Positions 19,379 to 28,975 of a stretch of 36,663 nucleotides of DNA are shown here, piece after piece; position 1 is the first letter of the stretch, and each line of letters begins with the position of its first letter. The translations under genes and the position numbers were made by a program. Under the pieces are notes generated by a model that was not told where the DNA came from, searched no databases, and worked only from the letters and a program-made list of their open reading frames with translations. Location: positions 1 through 36,663 of the forward strand of contig JADGBS010000016.1 of NCBI GenBank assembly GCA_015231325.1, written 5' to 3'. The DNA is from Oligoflexia bacterium (GTDB taxonomy: Bacteria > Bdellovibrionota > Bacteriovoracia > Bacteriovoracales > Bacteriovoracaceae).

Positions 19379-19830
19379 AAACACTTATGCTTAGTACCGA
19401 CATTCCGGAGCGAACTTGCAAAAAAAGTATATGGACAAAAAATTAAAGAAACTCATCTCGGCAAAAGAGAGCGACAAGTTTGATAATATATTAAGATATC
19501 CAGGCGAATATGTTAAATTTAAGTGGAAAAAGACCGGCCACTTACGACTTAATCAAGAGGCCATAAATGTTCGGACAATTGAGTACTTACATAATCGTTA
19601 AAAATTATTTACATGGACTCGGATTCTATTGGAGAAGTCCGTAATTTTTTACACAACTCTTCTCTTTACTATCATCATCTCCTTTTTTCGTTTAGATGAA
19701 TCGGACGCAACGGCAATACTTCGACCAGTAAATTTTCAATAAAAAAACAAGAGGAGAAAACCTCAACTAAATACATTAAGAAAAAAATGTATAAAAATTT
19801 TTTTCTTTGTGTGCACGTAACATGATGTAT

Positions 19831-19853
19831 ACTTACTTCGTAAGTACGTAAGT
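19831..19853. repeat. Inverted/direct repeat cluster ACTTACttcGTAAGTacGTAAGT
   Basis: ACTTAC (19831-19836) and GTAAGT (19840-19845, repeated at 19848-19853), about 80 nt upstream of ORF 19934..20485. Confidence 0.45.
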
Positions 19854-19933
19854 TTGCCGGCATAGGAAATATTATTAGTTTAGGAAGCATCAAAAAATAA
19901 CTTTTCATTTTTTTAACACTTTTTCTGGAGAAA

Positions 19934-20485
19934 ATGAGTATGAGAAATCAATGGTTTTCAACAAGCAATCTTACTAGCGGCATAAAAGTATTTTTATTTT
20001 TTCTCGCATTTATTTGTGTCACTAATAAGCAGTTACAGGCAGCTGAAGATGAAACTAGAAAATCTTACAGTTCAAAAGAACAACAAATATCCTTTTTAAA
20101 CGAAACATTAGTTACCCCTTCATGTTTAAACACAATTATCAACGATTATGTCGGTGATGAATCAGTAGAGAGACAAATAAACTTCTATTTAGGAACCATA
20201 AACAACGATTCCGAAAGACGCAGCATAACTGTTTATAATGATGATACAGGAAGTGATGTTGAAGAAAGAATAATGGCAGAATTAGGATATCGTGATGGTG
20301 GTATAATTTTAGTTGTGGTCAAAGTTACTGAGGATGGACGTCCGTCCGCAAACAGTATCGGAGCATTAATTCCTTTAAACGACCAAAACGTTTACTGGAG
20401 TAATTACACCACTGGTGCAATGCTAGATAATCACATTAGAATATTTGCAATACATACAGTAGCTCGTAATTATCCACGACCTTAG
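19934..20485 (+). CDS. Exported protein of unknown function
   Basis: 183 aa, hydrophobic N-terminal segment VFLFFLAFICVTNKQLQAAED compatible with a signal peptide; ERIMAELGYRDGGIILVVVKVTEDGRPS vaguely TPM-like. Confidence 0.6.
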   Translation: MSMRNQWFSTSNLTSGIKVFLFFLAFICVTNKQLQAAEDETRKSYSSKEQQISFLNETLVTPSCLNTIINDYVGDESVERQINFYLGTINNDSERRSITVYNDDTGSDVEERIMAELGYRDGGIILVVVKVTEDGRPSANSIGALIPLNDQNVYWSNYTTGAMLDNHIRIFAIHTVARNYPRP

Positions 20486-20769
20486 TCATGACCGGCAAAA
20501 ACCTCTTCCCCTAATTTGCGAGAGAATAATTCTAGTGTACGCACAACTATTATTTCCTCGTTCACCTACAATTAACATCAACTTCTTTCAAGATATTATT
20601 AGGTGTTAAAATATTTCCATTAAGGGCCGATTAGTAAAGTAAAGAGGCAATATGGATATCCCAATTTATATCCGGCATACCTCCACTGCCTTCGCATTTG
20701 CGTCAACAATAGAGATGCGACATAATTTTCTTTAGGAATTTTTTTCTAAAAATGCATTCATTGCCGAGG

Positions 20770-21028
20770 CCCTCCCAAACTGGCGATTGCAAATCTTGTG
20801 GGAAAATTAAAAGGTAAGTCTGCGTATTTTCTTCGAGAGGAATATTGGGAGCAAATAAAAAGTAAAATCTGGGGAAATCATTTTTGGAGTCCCAGTTATT
20901 GTGTTGTTTCCGCCGGTGGAGCGCCTCTAGAAACAATAAAAAAGTACATAAAAAATCAGCGCATACCGACGCAGGATAAATACGTAAAAACATCTAAAAA
21001 ATTGACTAAAAAAATGAAAAATTTTTGA
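20770..21028 (+). pseudogene. IS200/IS605-type TnpA (Y1/HUH) remnant, C-terminal half
   Basis: LVGKLKGKSAYFLREEYWEQIKSKIWGNHFWSPSYCVVSAGGAPLETIKKYIKNQ is the TnpA C-terminus. The HUH-containing N-terminal half is not found upstream. Confidence 0.88.
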
Positions 21029-21410
21029 CCACATCCACCAAACTACTAGCACAATGGGGCCGAAAACTGTGCCAAATCGTGTTTCGCTTGACCGGCCTCT
21101 AAAGAAGCGGGATTGCGCAAAACTTTTGTTTAATCTTTTCCATGCACGTAAGTATACCCGCGGCGAGTATACCATCAATTTGGGGTCATCAATTTTCATT
21201 TCTAAAATCATTGCAAATTTTTAGATTGAAATGCTACTACTTTTACTGTTTCGAAATTATCCGAGTGCTTCTATATGGTAATTTTATCCGCGAAATATCA
21301 GATTTAATTTTTGATTCTTTGCTATTAAAAAAACAATAACTATTCAATGAATAACTACCCTATCAAAATCATAGTGTGCTAACATTAATAATAACATCAT
21401 ACATGCTTAC

Positions 21411-21433
21411 GCGTTACGCATAATGCGTAACGC
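21411..21433. repeat. Perfect palindrome GCGTTACGCAT-A-ATGCGTAACGC
   Basis: 11-bp perfect arms around one A; a third half-site TTACGCAT at 21445-21452; lies 70-90 nt upstream of the ORF starting at 21504. Confidence 0.7.
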
Positions 21434-21503
21434 ACACTGACACATTACGCATTAACTGAGGTTACCCTTTAATCGTCTGTAGATTAAAACAAAAGACAAC
21501 AAC

Positions 21504-22310
21504 ATGAAAAATGTAAAAACACTTATTTTATCAGTCACTACGGCAATACTTATTGTTACTGGTTCATTGTTTTATAATCCTGTAGCTGGGATGGCCGACG
21601 ACATTGTAGTAATGGTCTTAAAAAAAGAAGAGCAGAAAAAAAATCGTGGATGGAATCTTACTGATTGGTTACTAACAAAACAAAAAATGTCATTAATGGA
21701 TCAATGGTTATCGCTTCATTCGTCTGCAACAGTTTTTGAAGGAATAATTGGGGAGAATTATCAAAAATACAAACTCAATGCTGAAGAAATTCAAGATAAA
21801 GAACAAGAGGCAAAGGAGGGACAATTTTCGCTCTTTGTAACGATACTGGGAATAGAATTATCATACAACACCAATAGTGAATATGATAAAAGTACCACCA
21901 TGCAAGGGCAGGTAGTCTTGAGAATATTCGGAAGATCTATTCAGGGTACCCATATTACAATTCACTACGGTTATCAACAAAAAAAAATTGAAAACAGCAA
22001 CGATACAACTCAGAATGACACTTTTAAAAATTATTATCTTGGAGGAGATTTAAATTTTTATTTAATGCGTTATTTTGGATTAGAAGGACTATATCGACTT
22101 TACTCAAAAAACAAGTCAGAAAATGGAGTTAATCGAGATGGATTTTATTCCGAATACGGCGCATTTTTAGATATACGTTTTGTAAGATTGTATGGAGATA
22201 TTTTTAAAGAAAAAAATTATTACTCCTTTAACGACCCTAATTCTGGAATAACATCCTTCAGTACCGACATTCGAAGAGGTTTTAAAGTTGGAATTAAAAT
22301 ATTCTTTTGA
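21504..22310 (+). CDS. Probable outer-membrane beta-barrel protein
   Basis: Signal-like N-terminus LILSVTTAILIVTGSLFY; alternating hydrophobic/polar strands; ends ...GFKVGIKIFF with a terminal aromatic as in many OMPs. Confidence 0.55.
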   Translation: MKNVKTLILSVTTAILIVTGSLFYNPVAGMADDIVVMVLKKEEQKKNRGWNLTDWLLTKQKMSLMDQWLSLHSSATVFEGIIGENYQKYKLNAEEIQDKEQEAKEGQFSLFVTILGIELSYNTNSEYDKSTTMQGQVVLRIFGRSIQGTHITIHYGYQQKKIENSNDTTQNDTFKNYYLGGDLNFYLMRYFGLEGLYRLYSKNKSENGVNRDGFYSEYGAFLDIRFVRLYGDIFKEKNYYSFNDPNSGITSFSTDIRRGFKVGIKIFF

Positions 22311-22340
22311 TATTTTTTTTAAAATTATTTTAAAGAAAAA

Positions 22341-24098
22341 TCAAATCTTATCAAGCTCGGCCATCTCATCTATTATCACCGGACTTTCAGGTCTAACTTC
22401 ATTCCAACAACTCTGAGCGGCGTCTGAATAAGCATTATAAATTTTTTCATAATAAGTATGCAGATCTCCTAAAGTTACATTTAACACTGTCGGTTCAACT
22501 TCACCATAATGCAACAACTCAAGCGTTGTTGGATCGATAGGTTGAAAAATATCTGCTGCTCGCACTTTCTCAGTTGAACACCTTAATAACCGCCAACAGC
22601 TTTTGCCATCAACAAAGCCATAGTCATTCAATTCTTGTTGCCTTTTTTTCTTATCATCCAATATTCCTAGATCTAATCTTACTAAGGGGAAACGATACTG
22701 CGAAAAACATGCAGACATCTTTGTACTTGCAAAAACATACCCATTATAATACTCCCTTCCATCAGGAACATCTGCTTTAGGAACAAGCCTTCTGCCAGTC
22801 AATAAAAAAAATCTTAATTCAAAAGTGCTAAAATATATTTCACGCCAAAGATCAAGTTGCTCAGTGCTCAACCAGGTGGGCGAATTCATGGCCTGCAAAA
22901 GCTTAAAAGGAATCACAATTTCTTCGGCAAAACGATTTAATACTCCAGTTTTTTTCAGCCCGTCCAGTTCGTACTTCTCTTGATAATCTTTAAATTCCTT
23001 ATGCGATAACATCTCCCACGCATAGTACAAATCCCCAAAATCTTTAAATATAATTTTACTGGTTGGTACCCCCTCCTCATTGAATTCTAAATAAAAATTT
23101 TGCGAATGTGCCGAACTAGGAATTGTCCCCGTATAAACAAAAAATTCGGCCAAGGCATTCGCATAGGGAATAATTACATTTGTACCCCAAAAATTATCTG
23201 GAAAAAAGTTCTCCTCCGTGATCTCTTCGATCGAACTAAGGGCTAAGCGTTGTGCTAAGCGTTCTCCCTCTTGCTGATGAACTGTGCTAAACCCTGGAAG
23301 TGCATTCCGTGGCACACTACGCACCAATAATCCCTGATCTATCTCATTGATAACGAAGGCACCACGCTCAGTTAATATTTTCAGGTAGTTAATATTTCTA
23401 TTATTTTTATTAACTATGGGGGCAACATAATCATCTACCTTTATTTCATTTCTCACAAAGGAAGCACTAACTTTTTTGTCTTTGTACGGACCACCAGTAT
23501 CATTAGTACTAACTTTTGCATTAAAAAAAAGATTTGGGTTCAGCGGATCTTGAATAATAAAACTACGTGACGAAGTACGGTATCCAATAAAATATTTTTT
23601 TGTAGTATGATCAACCCCGTTTTCGATTAGGTAACTCTCCAATATCGTGTAATAAATCTTATCATCAGGATTTTTTATCCAACGCAAAAATTCTTTACCC
23701 CCTCTATCAAAAATCAAAGACTGTTTTTCTTCGATAGTTAAAGCATCTTTTACTACGTCTACTAAATCTAATGGAATATTATAATGTTCCAAAATGATTA
23801 CCTGTTCATTCAATAGCTTCTCACGTTCTAACTTTGCACTCGCCTGCTCAAAAAACTGATTTCCATAAATTTCCATCTTCAGCAAATTTTTTATATCCTC
23901 AGGCAATAAATTCTGATACCTCATTAACTGATCGGAGGATACATCATCAACTGCATCAATAACTTCATCATCGCTCACATCAGCAGCATCAGCACTGATT
24001 GCTGTATAGCTGATAAAAAACAATAAAGAAGAAAAAACGGCCAAAAATTTCGATATAAAAACAGAACACCAACATTTTCTACAAGCGCAGTTGTCCAT
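22341..24098 (-). CDS. Large exported protein of unknown function
   Basis: ORF 22341..24167; better start at the ATG ending at 24098 (MDNCACRKCWCSVFISKFLAVFSSLLFFISYTAISADAAD). Contains AHSQNFYLEFNEEGVPTSKIIFKDFGDL. Confidence 0.65.
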   Translation of the reverse strand: MDNCACRKCWCSVFISKFLAVFSSLLFFISYTAISADAADVSDDEVIDAVDDVSSDQLMRYQNLLPEDIKNLLKMEIYGNQFFEQASAKLEREKLLNEQVIILEHYNIPLDLVDVVKDALTIEEKQSLIFDRGGKEFLRWIKNPDDKIYYTILESYLIENGVDHTTKKYFIGYRTSSRSFIIQDPLNPNLFFNAKVSTNDTGGPYKDKKVSASFVRNEIKVDDYVAPIVNKNNRNINYLKILTERGAFVINEIDQGLLVRSVPRNALPGFSTVHQQEGERLAQRLALSSIEEITEENFFPDNFWGTNVIIPYANALAEFFVYTGTIPSSAHSQNFYLEFNEEGVPTSKIIFKDFGDLYYAWEMLSHKEFKDYQEKYELDGLKKTGVLNRFAEEIVIPFKLLQAMNSPTWLSTEQLDLWREIYFSTFELRFFLLTGRRLVPKADVPDGREYYNGYVFASTKMSACFSQYRFPLVRLDLGILDDKKKRQQELNDYGFVDGKSCWRLLRCSTEKVRAADIFQPIDPTTLELLHYGEVEPTVLNVTLGDLHTYYEKIYNAYSDAAQSCWNEVRPESPVIIDEMAELDKI

Positions 24099-24366
24099 AA
24101 GAGACCTCACTTTCAAAAAAATGGCATCTACACACCGATCACTTCTCACTACAAGAATTGAGTGCAAGGCATCCTAGCAATAAATTATGATTTATTGACA
24201 AAATAATGAGGCAGATTTTTTTAGATTTTAATAATCAAGGTCAACTGATTTGAATTGATAGTGAATTCACTTTGGATATCACCAACTTACTTGCTATTCG
24301 CAAGAAATAGTATAAAAATATGTTGGCATTAATTTTTATTTTTTGATTAACAAATCGCATTCTTCA

Positions 24367-26145
24367 ATGACAACTGCAGATACCACAGGTAATCACAAAC
24401 AGATGGACAGTCCAATAAAAAAAATTATTTTAATAAAACCTCCGATCGAAGATTTTTATGACACTCCTGTCCGTCAACTTCCACTGGGTCTTGGGTACCT
24501 AAAGTCATGCATTTCTCTCTTCTTTCCTACAATTAAAATCATAATAAAAGACTATCACTCTGATGGAATAGTTCGCTCCCCAAAAAAAACTTCTATTCCT
24601 CTACCACAAGAACTCTCTTACCTCAAAAAATTTTATCCCTTCCATAATCAGGGACCATTTTCCACATTTTCTCATTACTATCACTTTGGTGCTTCTTATA
24701 ACGAAATTATTAATGACCTTGTCACAGAGCATCGACGATCACCGATCGATATTATTGGAATTTCCTCCTTGTTCACGGCGTATTATCATGAAGTAGTAAC
24801 AATAACAAAACTAATAAAACAACAGCTATCACCTTCCCCATGGATCGTTTTAGGAGGACCGCATCCATCTTCATGTCCTGAAGAGGTAATTGCCGAAAAC
24901 TCCATCGACTTTGTAATCAGAGGGGAGGGCGAAAGACCATTTGTTAAACTGGTGGCCACCCTTAGTGAAGCTGCACCATACAATTTCAATCAAATTCCTA
25001 ATTTGGTATTCAAACAACACACTCATTTGTCGCCACCACTGTCACCACCACAAATTATCTTTAATCCTATAGAAGATAATTTTCCATTAGACCAAATTCC
25101 ATACCCTGATTTATCGGATTTAGTTTCTAAATTAGAGGATAATAAATCTATTACATATCCGCCAATATCAATATCCATGATCACATCTCGGGGATGCATA
25201 TACAAATGTCGCTTTTGCTCAATTCGCTCTGTATTTGGTGATTCTTATCGTCAGCGAGCTGTAGAAGATGTGTTGGCAGAAATTGAATTGCGTTTACAAC
25301 AAGGCCACAGTGCAATTAATTTTGAAGATGACCATTTGGCCGCCAATAAACACTTTTTCTCTTCTTTACTTAAAGGGATCATTGAACATACCAATGGAAA
25401 TATTCCGTTAAGCGCAATGAATGGAATTTGCTACTGGCACTTAGACGATTCATCTCTACAATTAATGAAGAAAGCAGGTTTTAATAGTTTAAATCTAGCG
25501 CTGGTAACTACTAATAAATCAATATTAGAACAACAACGTAGACCTGGGAATAAAGAAAAATTTATCGAGGTAGTGAGACTGGCACAGCAATTAAAATTTG
25601 AAATTGTAGCGTACTTAATTTTAGGCCTTCCTAATGAGGATATTGACTCAACGATAGAAACTTTAGTGACGCTTTCTGAGCTGCCTCTACTCATCGGAGC
25701 AAGTATCTTTTATTCCACTCCAGGCATGTCGCTAGAAGAACTAGGGGTAACTAGTGCGGACTATCGATTGTGTCGCCATACCGCAATGACACATACAACT
25801 AACCCTGATCACCCACCCCATTCCCCTTTTTTATTAAGCAGGGAAGAAATCTTCACTCTTTTTAACTTGGTGCGTATCATTAATTTTATTAAGGGAATGG
25901 AATTACCCAGAGGACATCATCGTTTACACAATCAGCAACGTACACAACTGGGGGGCGAGCTATTGCAGCGTCTATTACATGAGGGTAAATTGTATGGTTA
26001 CAATAAAAATGGCGCTTTCTTACTAGAAAAATTCTCGTCCGCAGTTTTTCAAAAATTTTGGTCAAAAATACAATTTATCAAGACGCAATCTGGAGAGTTT
26101 ATCGATAAAGAACTACTTTGCGTAATTTATAAAATTCACAAATAA
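24367..26145 (+). CDS. B12-binding-domain radical SAM protein
   Basis: KIILIKPPIEDFYDTPVRQLPLGLGYLKSCI...IIGISSLFTAYYHEVV...IVLGGPHPSSCPEEVIAENSIDFVIRGEGERPF, then CxxxCxxC in SRGCIYKCRFCSIRS. Confidence 0.92.
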   Translation: MTTADTTGNHKQMDSPIKKIILIKPPIEDFYDTPVRQLPLGLGYLKSCISLFFPTIKIIIKDYHSDGIVRSPKKTSIPLPQELSYLKKFYPFHNQGPFSTFSHYYHFGASYNEIINDLVTEHRRSPIDIIGISSLFTAYYHEVVTITKLIKQQLSPSPWIVLGGPHPSSCPEEVIAENSIDFVIRGEGERPFVKLVATLSEAAPYNFNQIPNLVFKQHTHLSPPLSPPQIIFNPIEDNFPLDQIPYPDLSDLVSKLEDNKSITYPPISISMITSRGCIYKCRFCSIRSVFGDSYRQRAVEDVLAEIELRLQQGHSAINFEDDHLAANKHFFSSLLKGIIEHTNGNIPLSAMNGICYWHLDDSSLQLMKKAGFNSLNLALVTTNKSILEQQRRPGNKEKFIEVVRLAQQLKFEIVAYLILGLPNEDIDSTIETLVTLSELPLLIGASIFYSTPGMSLEELGVTSADYRLCRHTAMTHTTNPDHPPHSPFLLSREEIFTLFNLVRIINFIKGMELPRGHHRLHNQQRTQLGGELLQRLLHEGKLYGYNKNGAFLLEKFSSAVFQKFWSKIQFIKTQSGEFIDKELLCVIYKIHK

Positions 26146-26950
26146 CTAACAACCCCAGTTTTATAAATTTTTTAAAATTAACCGATGGTACACCACCACG
26201 CCTAGGACGGAAACGAATAGGTACCCATCTCATTTCAGCAGCAACATTTTGACTCAAAACTATGCTTAACATAGCATTTCCTAGATAAATGTCTATCGGC
26301 ACCTGCGCCAAATAACTATTCAACGCTTGTGATCGCATTAAACGGAAAGGAACGTTGGCATCAGGAACATATTTTCTAAAAATTAGATAAATTACAATCA
26401 TCAGTATTTTGGAAATGCACCACCGCCCTAGACCATCCCCTCTCTGTTGCCGATAACCAAAAACATAATTGGTAAGAAAAGGGCCACTATCAATAGGACT
26501 ATCAACAGGACCAGATTGCTGCGAAGCAATCTTCCATAAATGACAAAAATCTTCGGGATCAGTTTGTAAATCACTATCGGTTTGAAAAATCCACTCATAT
26601 CCTTGCTGACAGGCCCATCTATAACCCCATATGCAACTGGAAGCATGTCCTGTATTTTGCTTATCAATAATAATTAAACGAGGATATCTATGAGATAGAG
26701 AACGAAGTAAAATCAAGGTTTGATCTTTGCTGCCATCATTAATAACAACCAAATTTCCCCGATGCTCTTCAGCAACCCCATGCCACTGCTGCAACATTTG
26801 AGCGACTGACTCTTCCTCGTTGTAAGCGGGAATAATAATTGCTAATTTTTTTTCAATAACTGCAGCGAGGGAGGTGCTGGAGTTATTAAACGATCTCAAT
26901 AATGGCGATTTTTCTGCCGACATTTGTCTAGTATTCACTCCAATACACAC
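26099..26950 (-). CDS. Glycosyltransferase family 2 (polyprenyl-phosphate-sugar-type)
   Basis: LAIIIPAYNEEESV...VVINDGSKDQT...NTGHASSCIWGYRWACQQGYEWIFQTDSDLQTDP...DANVPFRLMRSQ. Confidence 0.88.
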   Translation of the reverse strand: MCIGVNTRQMSAEKSPLLRSFNNSSTSLAAVIEKKLAIIIPAYNEEESVAQMLQQWHGVAEEHRGNLVVINDGSKDQTLILLRSLSHRYPRLIIIDKQNTGHASSCIWGYRWACQQGYEWIFQTDSDLQTDPEDFCHLWKIASQQSGPVDSPIDSGPFLTNYVFGYRQQRGDGLGRWCISKILMIVIYLIFRKYVPDANVPFRLMRSQALNSYLAQVPIDIYLGNAMLSIVLSQNVAAEMRWVPIRFRPRRGGVPSVNFKKFIKLGLLVICEFYKLRKVVLYR

Positions 26951-26959
26951 TTACTGTTA

Positions 26960-28231
26960 TCACTGCAGTATCAAACTAAGTTCAGGAACATAGGTTATGA
27001 TCAGCAGAGATATCCATAACATTAAAATGAATGGCAACACCACTTTATAAATCTCAGTAATATGCCGTTTAAAACGAAAGCTACTAATAAAAAGATTAAT
27101 TCCCACAGGAGGAGTTAAGTAGCCAATTTCTAAATTGGTTAAGAAAATCATTGCTAAATGGACAGGATGCACTCCATATCTTTGCGCCATAGGAGTAATT
27201 AGTGGCACGATAATCACTATCGCGCTAAAAATATCCATAGTACAACCAACTAACACCAAAAATAGATTCAGTGCTATCAAAAATGCATATTTATTGGTGA
27301 TATAAAGCTGAATAAAATCTAATAACTTCATCGGCACTTCTTCATCCACTAGATAATTGGTAAAGGCCAATGCGCAACAGACCATCATTAAAATCGCACC
27401 TACTAAAGACATAGAATTGAACATTACTTTACTCAAATCTCGTATTCGAACATCTCGGTAAATAAAACAACACATAATTAAAACGTAAAAAGCAGTCAAC
27501 GCGGCCGCCTCTGAGACAGTGGTAATTCCGCCATAAATACCAACAACTACTCCTACGGGAAGCAACATCTCCCAAAATGCTCCTTTACCTGCTGAAACTA
27601 CCTCTCGAAAAGAAAATCTGCGAGATACAGAAACTGTCGCATTTCCATTAAAACCACGCACTTTGATCGCATACAGTGAGAGAACAAAAACCAGTAAGAT
27701 TCCAGGAAGTGGACCTGCACGAAATAACGAATCGATGTCAGTTCTAGAAATAATTCCATACAAAATTAATGGCAAGCTTGGAGGAAAGAGTAATCCCAAA
27801 GAGCCACAAGTAGTGATGAGACCCAAGGAAAATTTCTCACTATATCCTTCCTCTTTGAGGATCGGATACATCAAACCTCCAAGAGCAATAATGGTAACTC
27901 CGGAGGCCCCCGTAAATGCAGTAAAAACCGCACTAACCGCTAAGCTTACAATTGCTACGCCGCCTGGCAATACACCAAAAAGTGCTTGCCCCAAACGCAA
28001 TATTCTCTTGGGAGAATTAGATTCCGCCATCATATATCCTGCAAACGTAAATAGCGGAATTGAAATCAACAATGGCTGAGATGCCACTTGGTACATGGCG
28101 ATAGGAATACTAGTTATCGCAATCCCGTTCAGTGAAAATGCCACCATCGATACTAGAGACAATATCAAAAAAAGCGGTGTACCTATTAGTGCCGCCATAA
28201 TTATTAACAAAAAAATTGTTGTTGTTAGCAA
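26960..28231 (-). CDS. dctM: TRAP transporter large permease (DctM)
   Basis: Multi-TM; GTPLFLILSLVSM...LFTFAGYMMAESNSPKRILRLGQALFGVLPGGVAIVSLAVSAVFTAFTGASGVTIIALGGLMYPIL...YSEKFSLGLITTCGSLGLLFPPSLPLILYGIIS. Confidence 0.93.
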   Translation of the reverse strand: MLTTTIFLLIIMAALIGTPLFLILSLVSMVAFSLNGIAITSIPIAMYQVASQPLLISIPLFTFAGYMMAESNSPKRILRLGQALFGVLPGGVAIVSLAVSAVFTAFTGASGVTIIALGGLMYPILKEEGYSEKFSLGLITTCGSLGLLFPPSLPLILYGIISRTDIDSLFRAGPLPGILLVFVLSLYAIKVRGFNGNATVSVSRRFSFREVVSAGKGAFWEMLLPVGVVVGIYGGITTVSEAAALTAFYVLIMCCFIYRDVRIRDLSKVMFNSMSLVGAILMMVCCALAFTNYLVDEEVPMKLLDFIQLYITNKYAFLIALNLFLVLVGCTMDIFSAIVIIVPLITPMAQRYGVHPVHLAMIFLTNLEIGYLTPPVGINLFISSFRFKRHITEIYKVVLPFILMLWISLLIITYVPELSLILQ

Positions 28232-28256
28232 AGGTATCTCCCATATCCATTAATAA

Positions 28257-28811
28257 TTACGAATGAACTTCTGTAGACGCTTCCGAAAAACATTGGAATG
28301 AAGTTAAGAAGAGATAAAAAAATCGATACAACATTAGAATACAACCAAAGGGAATAATCGAAACCAAAACCCCACGATGAATACCCAAAAATTCCACCCC
28401 TTCATACTTGAAAGCATAATCTACAAACTGTATCGCCCCTATCGTTAACCAGCTTAGGGTTATCATCGCCACCAAATAAACAATCCGCTCTAAATGTTTT
28501 TTCAAGGTAAATTTTTGAGCATTCTCTAGAATTTTTCCCACAATATCAACAGCTATGTGCTGACGACGACCGATGGCCAATGTGCCTCCTAAAAATGCCG
28601 ACAGAAAAAAAAGATGACGGACGCAAGGATCAATCCACAAGACAGTAATCTGCCAACGTCGAAGGATAATACTAAGAATTGTCATGAATAGCATAGTTAA
28701 AACAGTGAACATCAACGAATAAAGGGCAAGATTGCTAATTAATTTATCTAAAAAAGTGGCACCCTTGACTATTCGTCGTACATACCGTTGTAACCCAGTA
28801 ATATCGGTCAT
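28257..28811 (-). CDS. dctQ: TRAP transporter small permease (DctQ)
   Basis: Four hydrophobic segments; ILRRWQITVLWIDPCVRHLFFLSAFLGGTLAIGRRQHIAVDIV is DctQ-like; immediately upstream of dctM. Confidence 0.88.
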   Translation of the reverse strand: MTDITGLQRYVRRIVKGATFLDKLISNLALYSLMFTVLTMLFMTILSIILRRWQITVLWIDPCVRHLFFLSAFLGGTLAIGRRQHIAVDIVGKILENAQKFTLKKHLERIVYLVAMITLSWLTIGAIQFVDYAFKYEGVEFLGIHRGVLVSIIPFGCILMLYRFFYLFLTSFQCFSEASTEVHS

Positions 28812-28975
28812 ATCTTTCTAATCCTGCCTAATCCTGCATGTTTTCTATCGTTATTGCACTGTAGGTAGCATTCGTAACATCAAATAATTATTTATTTTTC
28901 TTGTTTGAAAGGCAAGATATTTTTTTTAAGATATTCAATAGTATTCTCATCTTGCGCTCTCACAAGGAAAAATCT

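Noticed and set aside
19416-19601. 61-aa plus-strand ORF downstream of the MFS gene
   Set aside because: Lysine-rich, no convincing family; too short to support as a gene.
27663-28079. 138-aa plus-strand ORF
   Set aside because: Antisense to dctM; a shadow ORF.
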